Assembly: GCA_032209605.1 (NCBI GenBank)
Contig: JASFXZ010000045.1
Coordinates: forward strand, 1,364,001 to 1,428,000
DNA: 64,000 nucleotides
Reading direction: 5' to 3'
From: Mactromeris polynyma
Taxonomy: Eukaryota > Mollusca > Bivalvia > Venerida > Mactridae
The position numbers and the translations under genes are program-made. The notes under the pieces were generated by a model. It was not told the DNA's origin, did not search any database, and saw only the letters and a program-made list of their open reading frames with translations. Below, piece by piece: positions 48,701 through 62,525 of the stretch (the first letter of the stretch is position 1; each line of letters opens with the position of its first letter).

Positions 48701-51700
48701 CGCATTCGTTGACATTAATCTCGCATCTGGTCCCTGTGAAATATAAAATATATTGACCAATGAGAATTCTTCAAAGATGTCAATTTCAATTGTATTTCCC
48801 TTTGACAATTATTTAAGATAAATGTCAATATTTTATATTACAAGTTTGAAGACACAAAGTATGATAATTGTTCTTTTTTTCTTGATCGGACAATACTAAT
48901 ACATGATGCAAATTATTTTACTAGATTGAAATGAAAACACAGCGATTACACAAGTCTAAAAGCCAAGCATTCATTACAGTAATTGATTGCTTACAATGAA
49001 TATACAGTATAGCTGAATGACAGAAATCACGACTTATTTTCATTTCATCACTGTCTTATAACTAACCTGTGTATCCTGGCGCACACTGACACTTGTAATA
49101 ACCAAGGTGATTACGACAGGTACCAGCGTGTTGACATGGATTGTTTTTACAATGATTAATCTGCTGGTCACAGTTTACTCCTTCATAGCCAAACTCGCAG
49201 GTACATGAATATGTATTCACACCATCTTTACACGAACCATGCACACAAGGCCTGTTGGCGCATTCGTTCTTGTTGCTAAGGCACAGATCGTCATAGTAAC
49301 CATTTGGACAATTACAACGGAAACCATTTTCCTCATCAATACAGTCACCACCATTTGCGCATGGACTGGATACACATTCATTGATATCTGTCTCACAGCG
49401 AATTCCAGTAAACCTACAAGAATACACGAGACATTTAGTAACATTTTATAACCAATGAAATTAAATTAATATTTATAAAAAGACACTACATGTGAAGGAA
49501 ACATCCAACCTAAACTTTGTAGTATTTTACTTTTGAATAAGATTTAATAGAGCTTAACAGCCACTGTACTTTTAAATGTATATTGTTATTAATTTTAACA
49601 TTATGTTTTCATGTACTTTGAGAACAGATACCTCAAGAACATGACATCATAAATGTACAAAAATTGCGATGAGATTTTTGAAATCGGATATGACTTTGTA
49701 TCTACATTTCTTGAAATCTGATGCAGAAAATTCTTAAACAGGTTTGAGTCACACATTGACAAATTTATGGTAACAGAATTCATTACAAAATCCTCTCACC
49801 CTGGTCTGCAGTGGCAAGTGTATGAGTTGATATGGTCTTCACACTGAGCACCGTTAAGACAGGGGTTATTTTTGCATTCATTATGATTGTACTCGCAGTT
49901 ATGTCCCGATGTTCCACGAGGACATCGACATTCATATCCATTTATAAAATCTGTACAAGTCCCGCCATGCTGGCACGGATTCGTGCTACATTCATCGATC
50001 TGCTCATCACAGGAAAATCCTGTGTAACCAGCATCACATTGGCAGAGGTAATCCCCGAGTTCATCAATACAGACTCCATGACCGCACTGGATGCCTTCAC
50101 AATCGTTGATGTTTGTCTTACAATGTTTTCCGGTCCAACCTGCAATAAAATATATAAGACAATTATTTAAAATAAACAAGTTTCTTCAGTTCCAATGAAA
50201 ATTCGATGAACAAATCATAAAATGTCACTTGAATTTGAATTTTTGCGCGCAATCACCTTCGTCTAGAAAACAACAAAATTAATTACTGCACAACAATAGA
50301 AGTAAAAAATATAATGTTTATTAATGCAATGAATTACCTAGGTAGGATACTAACCTCTAATGCAAGAACACTCATAGGTCTCCCTAAGATTTAGACAAGT
50401 AGCATTATTTTTACACGGGTCACCATCACACTGGTCAATTTCTTGTTCACAACGAGTGCCACTGAACCCAACCGGGCAATCGCATCGATAATTGTTCACC
50501 TGATCTTCGCATATACCGGAATTCTGGCATGGAGAGCTTGCACACTCATCAATTTCTAATTCACAATTGACTCCAGTGTAGCCTGAAAGTTAAATTAGTT
50601 TTTATATTAAATCAATAAAAAGAAATATTTAAAACCTAATGAAAAATAATAAAAATTATACTGCAAATGGAGACAATGAAATTAAGATAAAGTACAGATA
50701 ATAAATATGTCACATGTAAAGCCAAACACATAAAACAGGGGCTGGTGGTCGATCTCGAGGGATCAAGTCCAAGCCCAGTAACAAGTCAAACAGTTTCAAG
50801 ATGTCAAGTTTAGTGTGAGAAACATGTTCAACTTTGCTTTACCAGACATAAAAGTTAATTTCGAAAATACGACACCTTATAAAATATCATCAGTTAATCA
50901 TCAGAGCAATCCGTGGGATACATCACAAAACTTGGTACTTGCTCCCCCCTTCCCTTCAGATTTTTATCCAAAATAATTCAACTGAATAAAATGCACCATG
51001 GCCATTTTCTATGCATGACGAGTATACAACAATATAGTAAAGAAAACTTCATCAAAAACAGTATATTCATGATGCACAATGCGGCAACATGAAAACACAT
51101 GATAATGGGCCAGTCTGAGAGATTTACTAAGATAGTTGGGGCAAAATATTGTTCATACATCAAACATGCATCTTCCATTTAATGTTCATCTGTTATATTG
51201 ATAAATTTTCAGCAAGACTTAAATCAAAGAAAAAAGCATGACATCCCATTAATTCTAAATGCATATGTTATAGGATTATTGAGAATTTGTGTGAATATAC
51301 TCATTCATTAATAATCAAAATTTGAATTTTAAATTAAGCCATTAATTTATATTTCAAGCAAGGAAACAAATTTTTTGTTTTTAGTTTAAACTTCTACTTG
51401 AAAATTGTAAACGACCCAACATTTCGGAGTATGCTTGCAAAATGATAATCAGAATTTAAATGTGTTTTCCACAACAAATTAAATGCCGTTCTCAAGATTT
51501 CTATATAGTTTTGTCAAATACATCAAAAATAACATTAAATCTGTTTATCTACCCCAACAAACATTTTTGGTGTCTAATCATTTGAACCAACTCGAAGGGT
51601 CGTGGGAAATCGCTACTGTCACGGTGAGTAGACAATAAAATGAAACTGTAACCATGGAAACGTTTACGTTGGGTGACAAAAATCTAAGAAACTGCAACAA

Positions 51701-54700
51701 TTTCATGCTCTGACGGACAGCAAGGCAGATTTTATAAACCAGAAATTAAGTAATTATGTATTTATTTTAAAATATTCGTCACATACCGAACCAATCAGTT
51801 TACAAATCCTATGTTTTAACAGCTTATATTTGTTACTATTTTCTCAATGAAATTGATAGCTTGTTATCAAGTTGACTTCATATAAACTGAGACCAGCAAT
51901 CAAAGGGGACTTCAGCAATCTACACCTATAATGTTTGTACTCAAATTTGTGACATAAATATATTTTATTCTTGTTAAATATACACACGATGATACCATTG
52001 TACTATAACAGCATCAATGAGAAATGAAACTTCTAGAATATAAAACCTTAAAAAGCTTTAAAGAATTAGCAATACAAGATTTTTTGCACATGTTTAAAAG
52101 CAAATTTTTCTTCAAAGTAAGCTAAAAACATTCTCAAAACTCTGAATTGTCAGCCCAGAATTTATCTTTTGAAATTCATTTTTATCCTATCTGTACAACA
52201 AAAATATTTTTTTTCCATGAATATTTTTTCTAAGATAAATTTCTGAATGCAGGTTGTCTCTAAAAACCCCCCAGCTTTTGTTGTCTTAAGTGATTTATTT
52301 CTCTACTGGACTTTTCTCACACCCTTTTGGTACCTCAAATAGTTTTGCACAACCTCAAATATTTTGATAAATTTAATTATTATATCATTTTGTTATATTT
52401 TGCTATCAAACACAAAAACTGTTCTTGAAATGAATAATTCTCTTCGTCCTTTTTGTAATTATTAAACAACAGACTAGTCGATACACTCGTTTTTGACGGA
52501 GGTGTAATCAAGTGCAAATCAAATTAACGGGTCCCACAGCGAAAAGGGGCCGGCAGCATATAGCATACTTAAAAGGGAATGTCTGATAACATTCACAGAT
52601 TAACTCACGATGTTTGCAAGATTCCCACACTAGGAAGTGACCCTTGGCCCCATTAGAAACGGAGAAGGAGAATTGAGGTACAATAAACGTATTGACAGAC
52701 TACTAATCCATATAATTAATACAATATAAATGATTGTTTTACGTCTAAATTTTGTCCCAGAAGAAGGTGAATAATTGAAATTTCTATTCTAAATGGAGAA
52801 CATATTTCTGATAGTTTTCATCACAATCACTTGGGGCATTTTGATTAAGATAAATTTAATCATAGAATTTGTGGCAATCATTTATCAGACAGCCCAACAA
52901 ACACCTAAAACAATACAAGCAGAAGACAATCAATAGGAACTATACCACTGAAAAAAAGAACAATTATGAGGCACCCGGTCCAGAACATATTCTTTGATTT
53001 GTTTAAGCTTAGTAAGAAAATGACATAAGCATTGTAAAGAGCACATCTTGAAATCATTATTAAATGAATTATTCATAGATAGTCCTAAAAATACACATTT
53101 GGACATGAATTGTATATAACTCTATGCACTTTTTCAGGAAGGACAATGTGCCAATTTGCTTTTGTTAACTAAGAAGATTTATTGCACTTCGGCAACGTTT
53201 GCCTTGTGTAAAAAATGGTTCTCACGGGTTTTCAGGCTCTGATATTCTCCCAGGCCCCACCCATACTAATCTAGGGTGCAATGTACAATTGGAAACACTC
53301 ACCAGGCATACAAGCGCAGAAATATTTTGCTGTATCATCAAGACATGTTCCTTGGTTCTGGCAAGGTCGTGTCAGGCATTCATTGATGTTCTCCTCACAC
53401 CGAGGTCCAGTAAATCCCGGAGCACAGTCACAACGGTAACTACCTTGCTCATTAACACATGTTCCTCCATGTTCACAAAGATCGGTCACTGTAAGGAAAA
53501 GACAAGTAGTTACTATAAAAGTGGCGAAATTCGCGCTGCGGAAATGGTTGCGAATTTTTAAAAAATGCGAAAAATATAATACAGTTTAATTTTCTCATTT
53601 ATAGAAGTACATTTTAGAAACATTTAGTACCAAATGTACTAATAATACTCATTTAGCGATTTACAAACAACTACTCACAAAATCAGAAAGTTTCTGTGTG
53701 TCGTGACGTGACATAGATTTTTACTGCTTTTATGAAACAGAACTTCAGATATATTGGGTATTTAATAGTATTTCTTCGCAATAAAACTACACGAATTGAT
53801 AAGCAATTTGAATGTCAATATTCATAATGAAATCATCATATACCATACTTTACAGAAAAGTATTTCAAACAGGAATTCATTAACTTTGTTCTAATTATGT
53901 TTACATAATTACAGATTTAAAATCAAACTTCACCATTAGATAATAATTCAAATATTTTATGTCAATAAATTACTTAAGAATTATTCTTAAGTCAATATTT
54001 GGCATTCAAAAACTTCATTTCAACACGCTTCATCCATGCGCATACATTTATTACATAATGAATGTCAACAAAAGGTGCAATTATTTCCTTATAATGAGAC
54101 GCATTGAAAATGGAAGAAATTGAAATTCACGTTCTCAATATTAAATGAATGTAAATTTATAAAAAATAAATTGTCAAGACATATATAATTATGTGAATAT
54201 TATGCAAGGCAGTGCATGAAAAGACAATATTACATTGCCACAATAATTTATGATTTTGCATGCAGAGCGTATAATTTATTGAAGCAAAGATAAAATAATT
54301 CCCACAAAGAAGAAACAATAAGACGAATTGAAGGTAAAATCATAAACACCTCAATGGCACAGCATAGAAGGGGTTCACTGAATGAAATGTTTCTGTCATG
54401 TTCTTAATTGAATTCAAATCATATATTTACCTCAGTTTTCTCAGCAATTTTGCCACCCAATAATAGGCCAATAGATACAACAGACTACACAACTCCGGTT
54501 AACCACTAGATATTTTATCCGGTTTACCAATTCAGCATTTTGTCCGGTTTACCTTTTATCCAGACGGCTATAAGCAATACCAGACAAGAGTACTTACCAG
54601 CTTGACATTCATTAACATCCGTACCGCAGTCAGTTCCCTTCCAGCCAGGTGCGCATGTACATTTGGGATCCCCGTTCATTGGTGATGTCTGACATATTGA

Positions 54701-57279
54701 CCCCTGGCCCTTACATGGATTACTTACGCATGCATCTTCCAGATGGCAACGAAGACCTAGAGAAGAACGTATAGTGAACAGCCATGCAAGAACAGAGCTC
54801 GTAGAAAACCACATGAGTTAGCTATACAGAACACGTATCAGAATCACTTCAGTTATTGTAATAGGCGACTTCATAAAACATAAATTAAATCAATCAGTTT
54901 GCAAAGAAAGTCTGTAATAAGAAGAAATATTATTGAAGCATCGTCAGGCACAACTTTGAGTAAAATGATCAGATTGAAAGAATAGAACTAGACAAGAACT
55001 TCCATTATACAGGCCCGTAGCTACGCTGAGGCACACCGAGGCAGATGTCTCGGTCAAAATCTCCAATGCAACCAAAAATAATACGACTAAATAGAATGCA
55101 GGAAGAATTGCATGAAACTATATAACTCTGACTACGGGCCTGTTATAAGAAACAGAGAGGTATTTGAAAATACTCATATGGGCATTGCACAATGCTAGCA
55201 CAATACAGAAGACATTCTTTAGAACAGAATTTTGACATGGAGGTTTATTTTGATAAACAAAAACACGTTTACATAAATTTTGTTTGGCCACAACAGTTCA
55301 AGCAAGCAAATCAGAAGTCATGTGTCTTTTTTTTATTCCAATCAAGACCCATAACCTCCATGTCAGCAAAGAACAAAGTTCTCGATATTTCACCAACTTT
55401 TACCGATTTCCTTAACCGAGTCAGTTTTGACCTCGTAATCATACTCGTCCAATTTGTTGTCAATATCAAACTTTGGATTAATATCCAAGTGTTCTAATTT
55501 TGTACCCATCAAGTCATCATTGCCTATTTTATAGTAACAATTTAAATTTCAATGTTAAAAACATTAACATACACAAACACTTGTTTAGCCACACAAACAA
55601 ACGTGCATCAGTAAATCCATTTACAAAATTGTAAAAACAAAACTAAAACAATAGATTCATTCAGGAGAAGCTAATGGTTTCACTCTGAGGGTTTGCTGAG
55701 GGCAATTTGGCTCCCTAGATACCACAACTTGCCTTTCTGAGACCTTGAGACAATGTAATAAGAAACTTTTGTGGAATGAACGCAAATGATTCAACTTGAC
55801 ATAAAACAGTGGCAAAAATGTTTCCCCTACTTCAACTGTCTTGTATATTTCTAACCGACAAAAAATTGAAATACGAAAAATTTAAATGAACCAAAAGCCA
55901 TAAAACCAACCTGTCTTTCCTACAGGACATTGGCAGAAATAGTATCCAGTTCTATCAATACATGTACCGCCATTGTAGCATGGTTTACCGGTGCAGTCAT
56001 CTACATTCTGTTCACAGTGAGTACCATTCCAGCCATTCACACAGACACAGAGGTAACCGCCCGGAGTGTTCTGGCATGTGCCGCCATTCTGACAGATATC
56101 TGATTTTTCACATTCATCTATGTCTTCGTCACAATATTTTCCTGAAAACACGGAGAATATTTGAAAATTAGGAGAGATTACCAAGGGAGAACACTCCTAG
56201 AACAATATGTGTCACATAAGGTTTTACAAAAAATTCACTTAACTTATCTAGAGAAAATTCTAGAGAAATAATACATCAAAGTAAATTGGTTTAAATACTT
56301 GGTACATGTACTTTGAAAAAAAAATCCTTAAAAGGGCGAAATGGCATAGAGCATGATAACCCGCCATTCATGTGTGTTTCATTCATATCTCAATTACCCT
56401 AATCATTGAAGACAATTAATGTTCCCTCTGTGTACCCCTGAAGTTCAACAGGTGACAATCAGCAAATTTGTGCAAAAACATGACAATTTTGGGAATGTAT
56501 GCACACAGTTGTTTTTCAAGCTGAAGAAGACATTATTAGCCACTTGTAGAAACAATTTTATTCATGATTTGCCAGTAAGGAGATAGGTGACATTTACACA
56601 ATAGCCAGCCAATGGTCAACCCAGCTGGACATCATTTTCAATGGATGCCGGGAAGCATTCAATGGGTATTGTGTTACCTGGCTCCAACTTTAAAAGGATT
56701 AAAACTTCCACTACGTGATGTCCAATACAAAGATTTAAGCTAATTATTATACAGAAAAATTGAAAATCGTCCTTTTCACCAAATTCTCATCTTTTATGCA
56801 TTTTCAGTGATTGGGTACAATATGAAAATATCCACAGGAGAATTTTGGTTAGTATTTAGAGCTGATCTTTCTTTCTTCAAATATTTTGGAAAACCTTTCT
56901 AGCTGAAAAACACTTATAATACCTTATGAATAGTAAGTCTTCTTCATGTCTGTCTACACAGTCATAAGGCTGACGGCCAATTGTTTTGCTATTAATGTAA
57001 GAAATTTAAAGGTATGTTTCTTAGGGTTGGTAAGATTGTTCACTGGGAGAATATGACAGGTTCAGAGCCGAGTTTGTAAACATGTTTTTTTCAATTTGAA
57101 GGTTGACTTTAAACTGAATCTCATCTACATTTGAACCACACATTAAGAATACGTACCGGTGTAGGTAGGTGGACATTCGCAGGCATACGAGTTGATACCG
57201 TCCCGACATGTCGAGCCATTCATACACGAATGTCCCACGCAGTCGTCAATGTTTTGTTCGCAGTTCATTCCACGGAACC
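38616..57279 (-). CDS. Notch: Notch receptor, 23 exons from EGF7 to the stop codon (5' end outside window)
   Basis: This is a single-pass receptor for DSL ligands that releases its intracellular domain to act with CSL in the nucleus. The minus-strand exons are 57157-57279, 55911-56141, 54598-54756, 53303-53488, 50355-50582, 49800-50139, 49067-49413, 48500-48733, 47903-48112, 47386-47575, 46812-47019, 46480-46633, 45623-46168, 44883-44986, 44292-44493, 43581-43756, 42682-43247, 42371-42513, 41945-42179, 41610-41703, 40729-41262, 40218-40463 and 38616-39893. Every border is GT/AG and phases agree, giving 2,243 codons. The order is 30 EGF repeats, 3 LNR, HD, TM, RAM, ANK and a Ser/Pro-rich tail. 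Alignment by eye to known Notch proteins makes the first full EGF repeat number 7, so the total is probably the canonical 36. No stop or frameshift was seen. One Notch gene is usual in molluscs. Confidence 0.97.
39700..41262 (-). other. Notch: Notch ankyrin-repeat domain
   Basis: The domain runs over three exons. It starts [20 protein letters not shown] long Ser/Thr/Gly/acidic insert ([20 protein letters not shown]) follows, then [20 protein letters not shown]. The exon 40218-40463 has [16 protein letters not shown] and [20 protein letters not shown]. The last exon starts [20 protein letters not shown] and ends the domain near [18 protein letters not shown]. It docks CSL and Mastermind in the nuclear complex. 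Confidence 0.94.
41610..42179 (-). other. Notch: Notch transmembrane segment and RAM region
   Basis: The transmembrane helix [20 protein letters not shown] (42064-42132) is followed by a basic stop-transfer GRKRARG. The RAM motif ITWFPEGFF (WFP at 42022-42039 region) binds the beta-trefoil domain of CSL. The gamma-secretase S3 cut is expected near the VVV at the inner membrane edge. The small exon 41610-41703 encodes the linker ending [13 protein letters not shown]. Confidence 0.93.
42371..43690 (-). other. Notch: Notch negative regulatory region: LNR-A/B/C and heterodimerisation domain
   Basis: LNR-A starts in the exon 43581-43756 ([16 protein letters not shown]) and continues as [19 protein letters not shown] ends [17 protein letters not shown] and LNR-C ends [17 protein letters not shown]. 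The HD follows with [13 protein letters not shown] and [12 protein letters not shown] furin S1 site RVRR is encoded at 42741-42752. The HD C-terminal half ([13 protein letters not shown] ... [10 protein letters not shown]) is in the exon 42371-42513. This module holds the receptor off until ligand pulls open the S2 site. Confidence 0.95.
48048..48083 (-). other. Notch: EGF23 first loop with two extra cysteines
   Basis: Between Cys1 and Cys2 the repeat reads [17 protein letters not shown], so it has eight cysteines instead of six. The exon (47903-48112) is otherwise normal and in frame, and the rest of the repeat ([12 protein letters not shown]) is canonical. Confidence 0.85.
50583..53302 (-). 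other. Long Notch intron (2.7 kb), no exon seen
   Basis: AT-rich intron between the EGF13-side and EGF12-side exons. No EGF-like cysteine pattern was found on either strand. Confidence 0.6.
55010..55142. mobile_element. 133-bp hAT-like MITE in Notch intron
   Basis: Termini CAGGCCCGTAG and CTACGGGCCTG are perfect 11-bp inverted repeats. Imperfect TTATA lies on both sides (cattata | ttataag), shorter than the 8-bp duplication expected for hAT, so the class is tentative. There is no coding capacity. Confidence 0.7.
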
Positions 57280-60200
57280 CTAGAAAGAGTAAAAATTGTC
57301 TGTATGAAAACTTTGTCAAAGAACACTTAATAATAAAAAAAAAAAATATTCAAGAAAGAGACCCTTTTCATAGACAATCATTGTTTGCTTCTCTTTACGT
57401 ACATTTCTTCCATGAAGAGATAGCTTGCAATTGTGAAGGGCTCCAAGTACTGAATTCAATATTAGTTCAGTATTTTGAATAACAAAATCGTAAAGAAGAA
57501 AATCTAGTTCAACAACAAGATAAAAGAAGAGAGGATTGTTAACCGTCAAGTGGCTGACAGTGTACAACATGAATCCAAGGAAGACATCGAGAAAAAACAT
57601 GGTGTGGAGACATTAGAATACCATTATACTGACAACATACAACAGTCTTTCTAGACAGTTGCATATACAAATTGTTCCAATTTTTTAACCGAGTTTGGTC
57701 GAATTAAAAAATATCACTAGAAGATATCTTTTAAATTGACAGTAAAATGCAATTATACCAACAAATTACAACGGTACTGAACAGTTACTGATAGACACTG
57801 TTTTCAAAGATTTAACAGTTTGGTCAAATTTGAGAATATATTCTAGGGAACACATTTAAAGCGTATATGTAACACGAAATTAAACTGCCATTATATTAAC
57901 AATACACAACAGTAATAGTCAGTTGCTGATACCAATTTTTAACAGAGTCTGTCAATTTCAAGAAAACGTATTTGACATTGAAGTACAAGCACAAAAATAT
58001 ACTCAAGAGATTGTTGATATTTCTCACACCAGAAGTTAGTAATAAGGGCAGGAAACAATATATGTTGAACATTGGGGCACTTATTTGCTTACCACTTATC
58101 AGCAAATTGAGAAGAAAACGTATCATAAAACCACTGGTATGCTATTTTACACAATATGTACGTATTATAGCAACAAATTAGGTCATACAGACTAATAACA
58201 AGTGCAAAATTATCATGAAAATACTTGACATGGCTCATATTGCAATGTGAACGTGTGATTTGCTCCATTATGGATCTATGGGCTAACATGCCGGAATGCT
58301 TGAACACTAAGATGGACTAACCCACAAACCCAGTGACACAATCTTGTGAAAGATAAAAATAGTTTGCTTGATTCTAAAACAGCCATTGTTAGTGGAATAC
58401 GTTCTATAAAACTTGAGCCAAACAAAAGCTGCTTGAAAATGGCACACAGGGCAACAAGTACAGTTATACAGAGATGGTAAATAATGTCAACTGAACTCTG
58501 GGATAGTTATACCAATATTCAGGGACAACGACCAGTACTTCAGAAATAATTTCATCAGTAAAAGGTAATGGAAGGAAATTATTACTGAGTCACATTATAT
58601 GGACATTTTCAACTTTTGTTTCGTAACACAAACAAGTGACCAAACAATGGACATTCAAACAGAATAGTCCGGTTTGCATACTCGGAGATTATAAGGGCAA
58701 CAATAATCAGTTTAAAGTCTTATTATCTAAGTGTTGCCATTAATGCTTCACATTAATATTGGATTAAGATTTCAAACAATTGATGTTTATCCTTACAATT
58801 GGATCAGGTGCTTAAGTTAGTTAAAACTTTTTATCCGCTGAGTACAAAGGTCACAAGGTCAAGTGTGAATCACGCTGATAGACACCTTTTCAATGACTGC
58901 AATAAATCTAAATATAGACAATATTATATTTGTAGGTTTCTGTTTGAGCTAATATTAAGTTATGGGCCGATAGTGAGTCGCAACAGAATGGTTGTTGCAT
59001 TACTGTGTAAGGCACTAATGGTCCTGCCACACACAATGTAATCTTTATAAAGAATTATATAATAAAATAATTGGCCTTAAATTTATAGCGCATAGAGCAC
59101 ATGAGTCCATCAATCAACATTTAATTCTTTATTAAATTGTTATAATTGATCTGTGACAATGTTTATGTTTCATGCTACCTATAACGTCTAAGTTTTAGTT
59201 TTATTATACATTCTACAACCTTATTACCCATAATGCATAAAAATTACCCATAATGCATACCAGTAAATTGAAATTTGGAATGCAATGTTCAGCTGACACA
59301 TTTGTACCATACTGTACATATGGTCATGTCACGGAGGTCAATAATTAAAATGCCACAGTACGCAAGTCGGAGGGCACAGTTTACAGATGTACGAAGGACT
59401 AATTGGTTTGATTTCTCATATCTCTGAGAAAACCACTTACGATAAAATTTCCTCTGACTCGTAAGTCAACAATTAGCGGAACGTTCCCACAGTGGGCCAG
59501 CTTCCCCCTGATGGTTCCCGGCTGATTTCCGGTCCTCATCAACATCAACATCCCGTATCTTGACAATAATCATTCAATATCAATAAATAGCGACACGCCT
59601 CTTACAGAACATTTTACTTATGTACATAAATACAACAGTTACTGTAGCTTATAGAGTATATTATATTTACAAGTGTTGCAAAGATTTTGTAACTGATTAA
59701 TGTAATGAAGGAAAATAAATAAAACAGATTTATCAATAATGCATTAATTTGTTTTGGTAAATACTGAATCTGGATCAATACCTTTGTTTCAGTTGTTGTA
59801 TTAAATGTTAACAACATTTCAGTGTCTATTTTGATACTTTTTGTTAATTTTAAGTGACACCATGTGGTGATTTACACCGATACTTTGTGATGATTTTATT
59901 AAGCTTTGGCACAAGTGTGTGATTCAAAGTTGACAACAGTTCAAAATTCAATAAAAGCCTTTTTTATATTTTAGAAAAAGCAAAAAAACACGCAATTCAA
60001 AATCAAAGTTTTACTTCTATTCATTAAAATAACAAAATACACATGCCAAAGTGGTGGCCAGTACACTTTAATCTGACAAGTAATCTTTACTTAAAGTTCT
60101 GCTAATCCGAAAATTAATCTCATTTCAAGTTTGTATTGAAGACATCGGGTCTAAACCATTAAATATCAATTGAATGAATCAGTCATCTTTATAACTGTTA

Positions 60201-61109
60201 ATCTATTTACAGTAAGTTAAATAGCACTTACAATCAGAGAAAAAATCTTCGAAGATAATCACCGACTCAAAGAAAATCTACCCCAGTAAGTGCCGCCGTT
60301 TGTCATACGACATAAGATAACAGTTACGGTTTTAAGATTTCACAGCAATGACATCTTTGTATTTTGTTGATTTTTCGATAAATGTTGGAATCTTACCTTA
60401 CACAACAAACATGAAATGCCAATTAGGGCATTGTTTCGAAACATTAACGATATCTAATCAAAATAGTTGCATATCAATCTGTTATAAGATACAAACACAA
60501 TTTGACAATCATTACAAAATCTGATGTTCTTCAAGTCTTGAAAAATAAATCAAACATATTTCTTACTTCACAATTAAAAAACCCCATTTTATTCCAATTT
60601 TTTTTTTAACTCTACAAAGAAAACTAATCTTTTCTCCAAAAGTATTTCATATTGTGAATTTAAAATGGGTCTAGAATACAGTTATTATATGGCACTATGT
60701 GTATCGGTCAATATCTTCCAAAACATGTTTTCATTGTCTGACCATCTTACATTTTGTTTACATCCATTCCCAGGTAAATAGAAAAGACCTAAACATGACA
60801 AAGAGAAAGAATAAACAAGGTACAATAAGAAAAAATCATAGCCCGTTTTCTTTCCAAACAAATCAAACAAATCAATACAAGTCTTTCAAAACAGCAGTTT
60901 TTGATCTAAGAGGTTTAAAATATTTCTCTTTTCATTATCTTAAGATATGGCACATACATACTGAGTCAACACTTTATTTGACCCTCCATTACTTTCTTTG
61001 CTAACAAAAAATGAACAAGGGTATTATTTCAAACATGCAGGAACAATACACCTGATGGTTGTTGCAAAGAGATGGAAGACTAATTACTTCCGAATTGAAA
61101 TATCCTCAC

Positions 61110-61192
61110 CCAATGCCCGAACCCTGGAGGACCTCAGATTGGAAGTTGATTGCTCTATCTACCTACTTACAGGGCTAACCGGGCAGGCCTTA
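61110..61192 (-). mobile_element. tRNA-like SINE head, reverse copy of the 33541 family
   Basis: The minus strand reads gcctgcccggttagccctgt then gatagagcaatcaac, and a box B-like gggttcgggcatt. The tgcccggttagc start is shared with the copy at 33541. Confidence 0.6.
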
Positions 61193-62284
61193 TAAGTAAA
61201 CTAATTACTTTACTTAAAATCAGAACTGCCAACAGATTCCTATTATAACATTATCATGTAATTTAGAGGAATATATATTTAGTAGCAGAACTTGGTCTAA
61301 ATCTCATTATTTAATACACATTCAATATTAGTTCCATGGCTGATGAGAATGCCCAGATATCATGTGCTTGATTATACAGCACAATAAAAACATCTTTGAC
61401 TTGTCATAATATACACAAACACATTTTTAATATGATTTGTCATGAAATGTAAATGCGCAATATGATTATTTCCTTTCAAACACGTAATGTATAGAATATA
61501 TTAACAGTCGCATTATGCAAAATTTGTTTGCTTTTTCAAAACATTTAACACTAATAGTATATATGTGACAATCGGCTGAAAAGATCGACAACTTTCAATC
61601 AGATTCAGTAGGGGTCTTAACTTTTGATCTAACTTGTATAAATATTTGACCAATCACGTATAGTGTGAACTTAGCAGGAACAATCAAGCTTATACAAAAA
61701 TTGCATCAAAAACCTAAAATAGGTAAACACACACAAATCTTAAATAATAACATTACTTCAAAAGCCTATATTTGTTGTAGCCACCTTTAGCAAAATAGAA
61801 ATCTATAGAAGAAAGCAGGGGTCGCGACTGTGAATACGAAATCTAAATAAGTTATTTTCACAATGTCCCAGTATTCAAAACTAACATTTCAATGATTTCA
61901 ATTAACATATTAGTTAACATATTGGCGAGATTAAATGTAATTTTCCCATAGTATCAGGTGGTTAATTAAATCAAGGTTGTATTTCGATATTTTCATTTTC
62001 AAGCAGTCAAAAAAGCATACTGTACAATGGATCGAGTCAAAAGTCATGCTTCGGTAGAATAAAGAAAAGCTGATTCATTGATAGTCTCAAAGTGATCCCA
62101 TTTAATTGTATAGTAAAACTATTTGAAGGAAAGCAATAAAATCACTATGAAAGAGTGATGAAGATTAAAGAATGGATTTTAACCAATTTCACCATTAGAA
62201 AGTCTCTTTAAACTTAAGCCAGGCTAACGTAAACAATCATCAATGTTTTTTTTAAATAAACTCCAACTAGATGTATCCATATGA

Positions 62285-62525
62285 CACAGCCATGGGCATC
62301 AAAAAAGGGCTATAACTCCAAATATTGGTGGATTGTACTTGAAATCGAACTTGACCTGTACGTTATTATCCTAACTATGCTTTAAAATATGTGCCCAATA
62401 TAAATTGAATCCATCCATCCTTTAAAGAATTACTGATCTCGAAACCAATTTCCTGCATGGATGGTTGCATAGACAGACAGGGGTAACCGTTAATGCCCCT
62501 TCACCCCTCTTTAAAAGGCATAGGC
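62285..62525 (+). repeat. Interspersed repeat related to the 850-1400 element
   Basis: It starts aaaaagggctataactccaa and contains tgcatggatggttgcataga. It ends in gacagacaggggtaaccgtt and a cccttcacccctcttt tail. The organisation (gggc-ataact start, 'gaca/gacgg' run, C-rich then cttt tail) parallels the left-edge element. Confidence 0.5.

Larger units (their letters stand above)
43690..57279 (-). other. Notch: Notch EGF-like repeats 7-36
   Basis: There are thirty six-cysteine EGF repeats; the first exon begins in the tail of EGF6 (GFRGMNCEQ). Repeats corresponding to ligand-binding EGF11-12 are [16 protein letters not shown] (53303-54756 exons) and [14 protein letters not shown]. Many keep the calcium-binding D/N-x-D/N-E start. 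O-fucose consensus C-x4-(S/T)-C is present in EGF8, 9, 11 and 12 among others. EGF26 reads CLNGGIC, with Ile at the fucosylation position. EGF29 and EGF33 carry the family-specific longer loops ([23 protein letters not shown]). EGF23 is unusual (see the entry at 48048-48083). Confidence 0.95.

Noticed and set aside
48428..48808. 126-codon minus-strand ORF at the EGF21-22 exon
   Set aside because: It is the wrong frame. The correct frame (48500-48733) encodes EGF repeats with consistent splice phase.
45834..50170. Plus-strand ORFs of about 112 codons opposite EGF exons
   Set aside because: The Thr/Ile/Val-rich translation is the antisense of Cys/Gly/Asn EGF codons. It is a shadow of Notch.
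38616..57279. Notch as a 5'-truncated pseudogene
   Set aside because: The missing signal peptide and EGF1-6 are explained by the window edge. The phase at the first exon is open, the acceptor is intact and all 23 exons are free of stops.
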